Source: Gammaproteobacteria bacterium (GTDB lineage Bacteria; Pseudomonadota; Gammaproteobacteria; Ga0077536). Taken from it: a DNA stretch of 64,000 nt. Position 1 is the stretch's first letter; each line of letters starts with the position of its first letter. Under the pieces are notes generated by a model. That model was not told the origin of the DNA. It ran no database searches and saw nothing but the letters and a program-made list of their open reading frames with translations. The stretch covers positions 61,709 through 125,708 of the forward strand of contig JADLGE010000074.1 in assembly GCA_020849475.1 (NCBI GenBank), in the 5' to 3' direction. The translations under genes and the position numbers were made by a program. Positions 34,345 through 41,864 of the stretch are shown here, one piece after another.

Positions 34345-36027
34345 ATGTCCTATGACCTCGTTATTCGAAATGGCACCGTCGTCGATGGCACTGGCGCAGC
34401 GCGTTTCCGCGCGGATGTCGCGGTCAAGGACGGCAAGATAGTCGAAGTCGGCAAAGTGGATGGCACTGCCACGCGCACCATCGACGCACAGGATTTGATC
34501 GTCGCACCGGGCTTCGTCGATCCCCACACGCATTACGACGCGCAGATCTGCTGGGACGATGTCACCTCGCCTTCCTGCTGGCATGGCGTGACGACGGTCA
34601 TGATGGGCAATTGTGGCGTCGGCCTCGCACCTTGCCGTCCCGAGACGCGCGAAGTGGCGGCCTGGGATCTCGTCAACGTCGAAGCGATTCCCTTCGATGT
34701 GCTCGCCAAGGGCGTGACCTGGGATTGGGAAACTTTCCCCGAATACATGGACGCCGCCGCGCGTCGCGGCTCGGGTCTGAACTTGGGCTTCCTGTCCGCG
34801 CTGACGCCCTTCCGTCATTACGTGCTCGGCGCAGAATCCTCGGAACGCGCCGCGACGCCCGACGAGACGAAAAAGATCGCGAACCTGCTGCGCGAAGCGA
34901 TGGACGCCGGCTCCTTCGGTTTCACCACCACCAATGCCGGTCAGCACATCGGCTTCCAGGGCAAGCCGCTGGCCTGCCGCCTGGCGAGCCTCGACGAATT
35001 TCGCGCCTATGGCAACGTGCTGCGCGACGTCGGCCACGGCGCCATCGAAGTGGCCTTGACCAATGAAGTGTCGCGGGTCAATGCACAGGAACGCGAACTG
35101 CTGGATCTCCTGCTGTCTTCCAGCGGCCGTCCCGTGACCTGGCTGGCGCTGCTCAATCGCGATGACAATCCCAACCAGGTGCAGGAAACGCTGGTCGAGG
35201 TTGACGACCTCATCAAGCGCGGCTCGGTGCCGCAGGCGACCTGCCGGCCGCTGGTCGGACAGATTGATCTGTCCAAGCCTTTCCTGTTCGCCAACATGCC
35301 GTGCTTCAACCCGGTGTTCAACGTGCCGGTGGAGCAGCAGATTGCCGAGTATCGCAAGCCGGAATTCCGCGCCGCGTTCAAGGAGTCCTTGAAGAAGGCG
35401 CTGATTTTCTCGGCGCGCTGGGAAGTCGCCATCGTGCTGGAAGTCACCGACCCGGCGATGGGCAAGTACGTCGGGCGCAACGTCGCCGACATCGCGCGCG
35501 AGCGCAATGCGCATCCGGCCGACACCTTCCTTGATCTCGCCATCGAAGATAAGTTGAAGCTGCAGTACACCTACGATTTCTTCAATGCCGACGAAGACCG
35601 CATTCCCGATCTCATCAACGAGCCGCGCATCATGATTGGCTTGTCCGATGGCGGCGCCCATGTCGACAGCCTGTGCGATGCCGGCTATGCCACCTACCTG
35701 CTCGGCACCTGGGTGCGTGAGCGCGAAGCGATGACCCTGGAACGGGCCGTGCAACGCATCACCACCGAACCTGCTGCGCTGTTCGGTATCAAGAACCGCG
35801 GCCGCATCGCCAAGGGCCTCGCGGCGGACTTTGCGATCTTCGACATGGCGACCGTCGGTTCCAACAAGCGCGGCGAAATGCGCTATGACCTGCCGGGTGG
35901 CGGACGTCGCCTGGTGGTGCCGGCGCGCGGCGTGGAATACACCATCGTCAACGGCACGCCCGTGTTCGAGCATGGCAAGGACACCGGCTCGCGTCCGGGT
36001 GAAGTGCTGCGCTCGGGTCGCGCGTAA
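34345..36027 (+). CDS. N-acyl-D-amino-acid deacylase family amidohydrolase
   Basis: 560 aa. AGGAG lies eight bases before ATG 34345; a GTG three bases earlier is possible. Motifs: DLVIRNGTVVDGTGAARFRADVAV, APGFVDPHTHYDAQICWD (metal-binding HTHYD), VTTVMMGNCGVGLAP and the C-terminal DFAIFDMATV. These match the D-aminoacylase / N-acyl-D-amino acid deacylase subgroup of cyclic amidohydrolases, though many proteins of this exact length act on unknown amides. No signal peptide. A quinone-oxidoreductase-like gene follows after 25 bases. Confidence 0.9.
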   Translation: MSYDLVIRNGTVVDGTGAARFRADVAVKDGKIVEVGKVDGTATRTIDAQDLIVAPGFVDPHTHYDAQICWDDVTSPSCWHGVTTVMMGNCGVGLAPCRPETREVAAWDLVNVEAIPFDVLAKGVTWDWETFPEYMDAAARRGSGLNLGFLSALTPFRHYVLGAESSERAATPDETKKIANLLREAMDAGSFGFTTTNAGQHIGFQGKPLACRLASLDEFRAYGNVLRDVGHGAIEVALTNEVSRVNAQERELLDLLLSSSGRPVTWLALLNRDDNPNQVQETLVEVDDLIKRGSVPQATCRPLVGQIDLSKPFLFANMPCFNPVFNVPVEQQIAEYRKPEFRAAFKESLKKALIFSARWEVAIVLEVTDPAMGKYVGRNVADIARERNAHPADTFLDLAIEDKLKLQYTYDFFNADEDRIPDLINEPRIMIGLSDGGAHVDSLCDAGYATYLLGTWVREREAMTLERAVQRITTEPAALFGIKNRGRIAKGLAADFAIFDMATVGSNKRGEMRYDLPGGGRRLVVPARGVEYTIVNGTPVFEHGKDTGSRPGEVLRSGRA

Positions 36028-36052
36028 CGAGTAAACACGAGAGCAACACCCT

Positions 36053-37024
36053 ATGCGCGCCCTTGTCTGTTCTGCCTGGGGCGCGGTCGAAGACCTCGTC
36101 GTGGGTGAGCTGCCGGTACCGGTACCGGCAGCCACACAAGTCCTGATCAAAGTGGCCGCCACGGCAGTCAACTTCGCCGACACCATCATGGTCGGCGGCA
36201 CCTATCAAACCAAGCCGCCGCTGCCCTTCGCGCCCGGTCTCGAAACCGCCGGCACGGTGCTGGCCGTGGGCGACAAGGTCACGCGCTTCAAGCCAGGTGC
36301 CCGCGTGATGGCGCTGCTCGCCTACGGCGGCCTCGCCGAGCAGGCCCTCGCCGAGGAAAGCGATACCTGGCTCATCCCCGACGGCATGAACTTCGACGAC
36401 GCCGCATCGTTTCCCGTCGCCTACATATCTTCGGACGTTGCATTGCGCTGGATGGGACGCCTCGAAGCGGGCGAGACCTTGCTGGTGCTGGGCGCGGCCG
36501 GTGGTGTGGGTTTGACCGCCGTCGAGATAGGCAAGGCCATGGGCGCGCGCGTAATCGCCGCCGCCAGCACGGCCGAAAAACTCGCCGCCGCCAAGAGCCG
36601 CGGCGCCGACGAACTCATCAACTATAGCGAAGTGGATTTGACCGAAGCGGTGATGAAGCTGACAAGCGGCCGCGGCGCCGACGTATGTTTCGATCCGGTG
36701 GGCGGTGATTTGTTCGACAAGGCCTTGTCAGCCTTGGGCTGGGGTGGACGCATTGTGTTGGTGGGTTTCGTTGGCGGCATACCGAAGATTCCGGCCAATC
36801 GCCTGCTGGTGAAAAACCGCTCGGCCTTGGGTTCGTCGTTGCGGCATTTCCGCTGGAATGCCTACGACAAGCTGACCGTTTCGGTCGAGACGCTGTTGCA
36901 GTGGTATGGGCAAGGCAAGCTCAGGCCGATGATCACGCGTGAATTCACCCTCGATGAAGGAGTGGCGGCCTTGAAGATGCTGACCGGGCGTCAGGCCATG
37001 GGCAGGATTTTAGTGAGGCCTTAG
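36053..37024 (+). CDS. NADPH:quinone oxidoreductase family protein (MDR)
   Basis: 323 aa. The GroES-like domain reads PLPFAPGLETAGTVLAVGDKVTRFKPGARVMALLAYGG and the cofactor-binding domain LLVLGAAGGVGLTAVEIGKAMGARVIAAAS. The zinc ligands of alcohol dehydrogenases are absent. It shares the YQxKPPLPFxPGxExAG stretch with the gene at 19508, so the two are paralogues. It follows the D-aminoacylase-like gene by 25 bases and is probably co-transcribed. Substrate unknown; candidates are enones or acryloyl-type thioesters. Confidence 0.9.
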   Translation: MRALVCSAWGAVEDLVVGELPVPVPAATQVLIKVAATAVNFADTIMVGGTYQTKPPLPFAPGLETAGTVLAVGDKVTRFKPGARVMALLAYGGLAEQALAEESDTWLIPDGMNFDDAASFPVAYISSDVALRWMGRLEAGETLLVLGAAGGVGLTAVEIGKAMGARVIAAASTAEKLAAAKSRGADELINYSEVDLTEAVMKLTSGRGADVCFDPVGGDLFDKALSALGWGGRIVLVGFVGGIPKIPANRLLVKNRSALGSSLRHFRWNAYDKLTVSVETLLQWYGQGKLRPMITREFTLDEGVAALKMLTGRQAMGRILVRP

Positions 37025-37036
37025 GGGTTCATTTTC

Positions 37037-37060
37037 AATGTCAGGCTGAAGTCTGACATT
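37037..37060. repeat. copy of the dispersed palindrome between convergent genes
   Basis: A 24-base palindrome with one mismatch in the arms (AATGTCAGGCTGAAG, then TCTGACATT) lies between the stop of the MDR gene and the stop of the AMP-dependent ligase gene. It is a single element rather than a pair. Confidence 0.7.
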
Positions 37061-37079
37061 CGAATGCCGGCGCCGACCT

Positions 37080-38666
37080 CTACTCTTCACTCGCCAAAAA
37101 CAACTTCGGCAATTCATTGCGCTTCAACTTGCCGGTGGTCGTCAGCGGCAACACCGTTGCATCGACGAAACGAAAATGCCTCGGCGTCTTGTAAGCGGCG
37201 AGCGTCGCGCGGCAGTGATTCGCGAGCTCGGTCTCGCTCACCGTCGCGCCGCTGCGCTTGACGATAACCGCCGCCAGCGCTTCGTCGAGGCGCGCATCGG
37301 GGATGCCGGTGACGAATGCCAGCTCCACGGCGGGATGGGTGGCCAAGATCTCTTCGACTTCGGCCGGCGCGACGTTGATGCCACCGGTCTTGACCAGCTC
37401 CTTCAAGCGACCGCGATAGTAGAGGAAACCCTCTTCATCGATGAGGCCCAAGTCGCCGGTGCGAAAATAGCCGTCGGCGGTGAAGGCCTCGGCGGTGCGC
37501 ACCGGATCGTGCCAATAGCCGGGCAGCACATTGCCCTTGATGGTGATTTCGCCGGCGGTGTTGACCGGCAACGGCGCGCAGGTTTCGCCATCGATGATGC
37601 GAATCTCGACGCCGCCAAGCGCGCGCCCGACGGTCTGCATGCGCTTTTCCAACGGCAGGTCGGCATCACTCACCGCCGAATTGCCATAGGCCTCCGTCAG
37701 GCCATAGACGTTGCAGATTTTTTCGACGCCGAGCGCCGCGACTCTTTGCACCTGCTCGGGCGTGCCGATGGTGACGCCGGTGCGCAGTGAAGACAGATCA
37801 TGCTGCGCGCGATCAGGATGCTCCCACAGCGCGAGCGCCATGTTCGGCGTGCCGTAGAACACCGTGCAGCGTTCGCGCTCGATGAGGCGCAGGGCCTCAC
37901 CGGCATCGAACGCGTGTTGCAACACGATGCTCGCGCCGTGGGTCATGACCGCGTACAGCGCATTGACGCAGGCCAGCGACCAGAACAAGGACACCGACAG
38001 CCACAGCTTGTCGTCACTGACCAGATGCTGGCGCTCGCCTATCTCCCACATATTGTCGATGAGCCCGCCGTGCAGCAGCGGCACGCCCTTGGGCAGTGCG
38101 GTCGAGCCAGAGGTATAGAGCAGACAGGCGACGTCGGTCGGCTTGACCGCGGCGCTGGCGGCCGCCACCACGCCGCCATCGACCTGCTCGGCCGCGCGCA
38201 GAAAATCGACGTAGGACAGCATGCCAGCGGCGGGCTCTTCGGTGCACACCACGGTCATCAAGGCCGGCAGACCAGCGGCCTGCGCGCGCGCCTCGGTCAG
38301 CAGCGCGCGAAAATCGCTGCTGCGAAAACGCGGTTCGATGGCCAGCAGTTTCACCTCTGCATGGCGTAGCTGGTAGCCGAGTTCATGGGCCGTCGCCCAG
38401 GTATTCAAGCCGACCGTGATGGCGCCAAGGCTCATGGCCGCGAAGTCGAGTATCAACCACTCGACGCGATTGCCCATGAGGATGCCGACGCGATCACCGG
38501 CGACGATGCCCGCGGCCACCAGGGCCTGCGCGGCGCGTTGCACTTCGTCGGCAAATTGCGCGTAGGACAAGCGCTGCTCGCCATCGACTATCGCCAGCCG
38601 CGCGGCGTCGCGCGCGACCATTTCTGCCAGCAGCGCGGGCACGGTTCGGCTATCGGGTTTGTTCAT
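37080..38666 (-). CDS. class I adenylate-forming acyl-CoA ligase
   Basis: 528 aa. The AMP-binding motif is VACLLYTSGSTALPKGVPLLHG, where the usual TTG-x-PKG becomes STALPKG. The C-terminal motifs GYFRTGDLGLIDEEGFLYYRGRLKELVKTGGINVAPAEVEE and TTTGKLKRNELPK are intact, including the catalytic lysine. It should activate a carboxylic acid to its CoA thioester in the cytoplasm. It differs from the ligase at 32549 enough to be a separate subfamily. Its position convergent with the preceding MDR gene and divergent from the decarboxylase operon gives no direct hint of substrate. Confidence 0.92.
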   Translation of the reverse strand: MNKPDSRTVPALLAEMVARDAARLAIVDGEQRLSYAQFADEVQRAAQALVAAGIVAGDRVGILMGNRVEWLILDFAAMSLGAITVGLNTWATAHELGYQLRHAEVKLLAIEPRFRSSDFRALLTEARAQAAGLPALMTVVCTEEPAAGMLSYVDFLRAAEQVDGGVVAAASAAVKPTDVACLLYTSGSTALPKGVPLLHGGLIDNMWEIGERQHLVSDDKLWLSVSLFWSLACVNALYAVMTHGASIVLQHAFDAGEALRLIERERCTVFYGTPNMALALWEHPDRAQHDLSSLRTGVTIGTPEQVQRVAALGVEKICNVYGLTEAYGNSAVSDADLPLEKRMQTVGRALGGVEIRIIDGETCAPLPVNTAGEITIKGNVLPGYWHDPVRTAEAFTADGYFRTGDLGLIDEEGFLYYRGRLKELVKTGGINVAPAEVEEILATHPAVELAFVTGIPDARLDEALAAVIVKRSGATVSETELANHCRATLAAYKTPRHFRFVDATVLPLTTTGKLKRNELPKLFLASEE

Positions 38667-38784
38667 GGCGGAAGAATAAACCGTAAGCGTCGCGGCTTGG
38701 CAGCCTTGAGGTGCTCGTGCGCTAATAGCGCCGTCTCGTGGTTTCGAGGTGGCCAGCGCATGCCACCGTTTTGGGGAATCTCAA

Positions 38785-39312
38785 GTGAGCAACAGCACCG
38801 AATTCGACTGGCCAGCGGCCATCCACCGGGTGTTCAAACAGCAGGGCGTGCGCCAGGTCGCCTACGTGCCCGACGCCGGTCACCGGCGTCTCATCGAATT
38901 GTGCCGAGCCGATGATGAAATGCGCGCCGTGCCCCTCACCACCGAGGAAGAAGGCATGGGCGTATTGGCGGGCGCGTGGCTGGGCGGCGAACGCGGCGCC
39001 TTGCTCATGCAGTCGAGCGGCGTCGGCAATTGCATCAACGCCATCGCGTCCCTGACCCGCGCCTGCCAGTTCCCGCTGTTCATGCTCGTGACCATGCGCG
39101 GTGAATGGGGCGAGGGCAATCCGTGGCAGATCCCGATGGGGCGCGCGGTGCAGCCGGTGCTGGAAACCCTGGGGCTGCGCGTGACCAGCGTCGCGCAGGC
39201 CGACGATGTCGAATCGACCGTGAGCGCCATGCTCGGCATGACCTACACCACCGACAGCGCCAACGCCGTGCTGCTGTCGCAACGCCTGCTCGGCGCCAAG
39301 GCCTTCCAATGA
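38785..39312 (+). CDS. thiamine-diphosphate-dependent decarboxylase, alpha (PYR-domain) subunit
   Basis: 175 aa from GTG 38785 with GGGGA upstream. It contains only the pyrimidine-binding domain: FKQQGVRQVAYVPDAGHRRLIEL, VPLTTEEEGMGVLAGAWLGGERGALLMQSSGVGNCINAIASL, with the catalytic Glu in TEEEGMG. This is like the alpha subunits of sulfopyruvate decarboxylase (ComD) or phosphonopyruvate decarboxylase-type enzymes. The stop overlaps the start of the beta gene (ATGA). The true substrate, a 2-oxo acid, is not decided by the sequence. Confidence 0.82.
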   Translation: MSNSTEFDWPAAIHRVFKQQGVRQVAYVPDAGHRRLIELCRADDEMRAVPLTTEEEGMGVLAGAWLGGERGALLMQSSGVGNCINAIASLTRACQFPLFMLVTMRGEWGEGNPWQIPMGRAVQPVLETLGLRVTSVAQADDVESTVSAMLGMTYTTDSANAVLLSQRLLGAKAFQ

Positions 39313-39899
39313 CTGCGACACCCACTCTCGAACGACGCGCGGTGGTCGACGCACTGCTCGACGAACGCGGCGACTTGCTGGTCGTGACCGGACTTGGCGG
39401 CACCACCTGGGACGTGGCGGCGAGCGGCGATGATCCGCGCAATTTTTATTTGTGGGGCGGTATGGGCACGGCGGTGTCGGTCGGGCTGGGTCTCGCACTC
39501 GCACAACCACGACATCGCGTACTGGTGATCACAGGTGATGGCGAAATGCTGATGGGCGTCGGCTCATTGGCGACGGTCGCGGCGCAGGCGCCAGGCAATC
39601 TCGCCATCGCCGTCATCGACAATGAACGCTACGGCGAAACCGGCGGACAGTTGACCCACACCGCGTTCGCGAGCGACCTCGCCGCCATGGCGCGCGGCGC
39701 CGGCATCACGCACAGCGCAACGCTGACGACACTGGCCGAAGTGAGGGCCTTTCGCGCCCACTTCACACGCGTCGCAGGTCCCCATTTCGCGGTCATCAAG
39801 GTGGCCAGCGCCAACGCTGGCATGGTGCTGCCACCGCGCGATGGCGTATTGATTAAACATCGCTTCAAAGCCGCGCTCGCGGCAGGACAACGCTCATGA
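39309..39899 (+). CDS. thiamine-diphosphate-dependent decarboxylase, beta (PP-domain) subunit
   Basis: 196 aa from ATG 39309. The diphosphate-binding motif is VLVITGDGEMLMGVGSLATVAAQAPGNLAIAVIDNERYGETGGQ (GDG ... N), so it binds thiamine diphosphate and Mg2+. It pairs with the preceding alpha gene through a four-base overlap, as ComD and ComE do, to give one active enzyme. The last codons overlap the start of a periplasmic binding protein gene. Confidence 0.85.
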   Translation: MTATPTLERRAVVDALLDERGDLLVVTGLGGTTWDVAASGDDPRNFYLWGGMGTAVSVGLGLALAQPRHRVLVITGDGEMLMGVGSLATVAAQAPGNLAIAVIDNERYGETGGQLTHTAFASDLAAMARGAGITHSATLTTLAEVRAFRAHFTRVAGPHFAVIKVASANAGMVLPPRDGVLIKHRFKAALAAGQRS

Positions 39900-40690
39900 A
39901 ACCGCGCTTACTGTTCGCCATCCTGTTGTGCTCGGTCACGGTGTCGGTGTTGGCGGCCAACTCCCTCGCCACCATTCGTGCGCGCGGCCAGCTCATCGTC
40001 AGCGTCAAGAATGTCGGCGACAAGGCCGTGGAAAAGCACCGCGACCCGGCGCACTTTCAAAAGCGCGGCATGGAGCTCGCCATCGCGCGCGCCATCGCCA
40101 AGCACATCCTCGGCTCGCCCGAGGCTTTGAGCTTGAAGATGATGCGTAAGCCGGAACGACTGCCGGCCATCGCGCGTGGCGAGGTTGATCTCGGCATCTC
40201 GATGCTGCGCGTGACGCCGGGCAACGCCAAGCTCGTCGACTTCTCGACGCCCTACTATCGCAACGGCTTGGCGCTGCTCGAAGCGCAGGACGGCGCCATC
40301 CACGGCAAACGCGACCTGGCGGGCAAGACGGTTGCCGTCATCGAGCGCAACGATGGCGATGCGGCCGCCATGCTGGCAGCCATCGCCGACGCCACGGGCA
40401 GCACGCCCAAGGTGTTGCCTGTCGCGAACTTCAAGGACGGCGTCGCCGCCATCAAGGACGGACGCGTGGCCGGCCTGCTCAGCGAGGCGGTCAACATCGA
40501 TGTGTTCCTGGCCAAGCACGGCGGCCCCTTCAAGCGCTCACCGCTGCTGACCGAAGACAGCTTCGCGGTGGCCGTGCCGAAGGGCAACAGCGACCTCTTG
40601 GCCGCGGTCAATGAAGTGTTGGCCGCGCTCGAAGCCAGCGGCGAATTGAAGGCCATGGCCACCGATGCTGACCTGCCCAAACCAGAATGA
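39896..40690 (+). CDS. periplasmic substrate-binding protein, ABC-transporter type (SBP family 3)
   Basis: 264 aa with a signal peptide (LLFAILLCSVTVSVLAAN). The mature start IRARGQLIVSVKNVGDKAVEKH, the hinge-like LPAIARGEVDLGISMLRVTPGNAKLVDFSTPYYRNGLALL, and AVPKGNSDLLAAVNEVLAAL match family 3 solute-binding proteins, which usually bind amino acids or small acids. No permease or ATPase gene follows. The ATG overlaps the decarboxylase beta gene (ATGA), so the sensor or uptake protein and the split decarboxylase are one operon; the ligand is likely the decarboxylase substrate or a relative. Confidence 0.85.
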   Translation: MKPRLLFAILLCSVTVSVLAANSLATIRARGQLIVSVKNVGDKAVEKHRDPAHFQKRGMELAIARAIAKHILGSPEALSLKMMRKPERLPAIARGEVDLGISMLRVTPGNAKLVDFSTPYYRNGLALLEAQDGAIHGKRDLAGKTVAVIERNDGDAAAMLAAIADATGSTPKVLPVANFKDGVAAIKDGRVAGLLSEAVNIDVFLAKHGGPFKRSPLLTEDSFAVAVPKGNSDLLAAVNEVLAALEASGELKAMATDADLPKPE

Positions 40691-41180
40691 ACGTTCACCC
40701 GCAGGTTCGCTGTGGCGCAGGCATTTAATGCTGCAATGCGGTCATTGTGCCCACCGCCCATCGAGCTGAAAAAAAGGCGTGACGCGGACCGTGATTAAAC
40801 GTAGCAGTTCCGAAAAAAGCGTGTTAGTCTCCTTCGCACTGCGTGAAATAACGATTACGAATTCCGCCCTTCGAGGTCCTGACCGAGTCCCGCATTCACA
40901 TCCAACAACGCACTCATACGCCGCGACCGAGCGCGTATTGCACCGTTGAAAGATGCCGCCACGCGCGACCACGACACTAAGATTCCGCTAGCTTGATCGC
41001 ATACGCTCAGCCAAGGCATTCGATGCCGCCTCGCTTCCCGCATTCGTTGTTCGACTTGAATCCGTCCTTCACTTTGCACTCGACTTCATCCCGCTTGCGG
41101 GAATGTTGGCGCGAGCGCAAGTGTTCAACCGAGGCAGTCGCCTCATCAACGCCTGGCATCTATTTTTTGGAGTATTCCTG
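40691..41180. other. 490-bp non-coding leader region before the RRM gene
   Basis: AT-richer than its surroundings, with A-runs near 40770 and 40814. No ORF is convincing. The part nearest the RRM gene holds short hairpins: TCCCGC-TT-GCGGGA at about 41089-41102 and GAGGC-AGTC-GCCTC at 41131-41144, then a T-run (ATTTTTTGG) and the ribosome site GGAG. It probably contains the RRM gene promoter and a long structured 5' untranslated region. Confidence 0.5.
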
Positions 41181-41465
41181 ATGCAACAGAACAAACTTTA
41201 CGTCGGCAACTTTCCGTACTCGGTCGGTGAAAACGACCTGCGCGACCTGTTCCAGACGTATGGCCCGATCGAAGAAGTCCGTCTGATCACTGACCGTGAC
41301 ACCGGCCGTTCCAAGGGCTTCGCGTTCATTACCTTCGCGACCCAGAGCGCGGCGGAAAATGCACTCGAGCAGAACGGCAAGGACATGAAGGGCCGCGCCC
41401 TGCGTGTCAACGTTGCGCAGGACAAAGACAAGGTCAAGCGCACCAACGACCGTCCGCGCTGGTAA
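41181..41465 (+). CDS. RNA-binding protein with one RRM domain
   Basis: 94 aa. The domain fills the protein: RNP-2 is KLYVGNFPY (residues 5-13) and RNP-1 is KGFAFITF (residues 45-52), both with the aromatic residues that stack on RNA. A short basic tail follows (DKDKVKRTNDRPRW). Such single-RRM proteins of cyanobacteria and proteobacteria are often cold-induced and bind short RNAs. GGAG lies eight bases before the ATG. A long leader with hairpins precedes it, which suggests post-transcriptional control. Confidence 0.95.
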   Translation: MQQNKLYVGNFPYSVGENDLRDLFQTYGPIEEVRLITDRDTGRSKGFAFITFATQSAAENALEQNGKDMKGRALRVNVAQDKDKVKRTNDRPRW

Positions 41466-41864
41466 GCATCACGCGCATCGTGGACAGGCACCGCTAGCGG
41501 ATGCCTCGCCACGCGGCGTGATATGGCATCGCCGTCGGGAGACGGAGATGCGGGCGATCCAGGGATGAATTACCCGAATAGATTGCCATAGGCGGATACG
41601 GCAGCCAGGGTTCCGGCCCCGTCCAACGGGCGGCCGGAACCCTCGGCTTCCAGGACCGAGGCAGCGACCATGATGGTGTCGCTGACCAAGTCGACGATGA
41701 TTTTGCGTCCGGGGCGCGTTCGCGGCCTGGACAACGCAGTGCCAACGCACAGTGCCTCCCTGCTCCTTCAAGCATCTTCAAACCTGTGCCCATGCAGGGC
41801 TGTCGTGATGGGCGGCAGCGGTTCAGAATGCGGGTCTTTCAAGCAGCCCTTGCAGGCCCCCATC
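41466..41864. other. 399-bp gap with a strong inverted repeat
   Basis: Between the RRM gene and the selenoprotein gene I see no convincing gene; a short minus-strand frame (ATG near 41673, MVAASVLEAEGSG, ending in SAYGNLFG) is too short to support. The notable structure is an inverted repeat with perfect 12-base arms at 41607-41618 and 41632-41643. A promoter for the downstream gene is expected here but none is clear. Confidence 0.4.
41607..41643. terminator. 12-bp-stem inverted repeat (possible terminator)
   Basis: AGGGTTCCGGCC and GGCCGGAACCCT are perfect complements around a 13-base spacer that itself contains CCGT-CCA-ACGG, so a stem of up to 16 pairs could form. There is no T-run on either side. 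It may end the RRM transcript or be a conserved structural RNA. Confidence 0.4.

Noticed and set aside
34288..36201. 637-residue minus-strand open frame opposite the D-aminoacylase-like gene
   Set aside because: It is the complement of a gene with metal-binding motifs and has the composition of an antisense frame.
41494..41793. Overlapping minus-strand ORFs in the gap before the selenoprotein gene
   Set aside because: They overlap each other in different frames, have no ribosome site and no recognisable motif.
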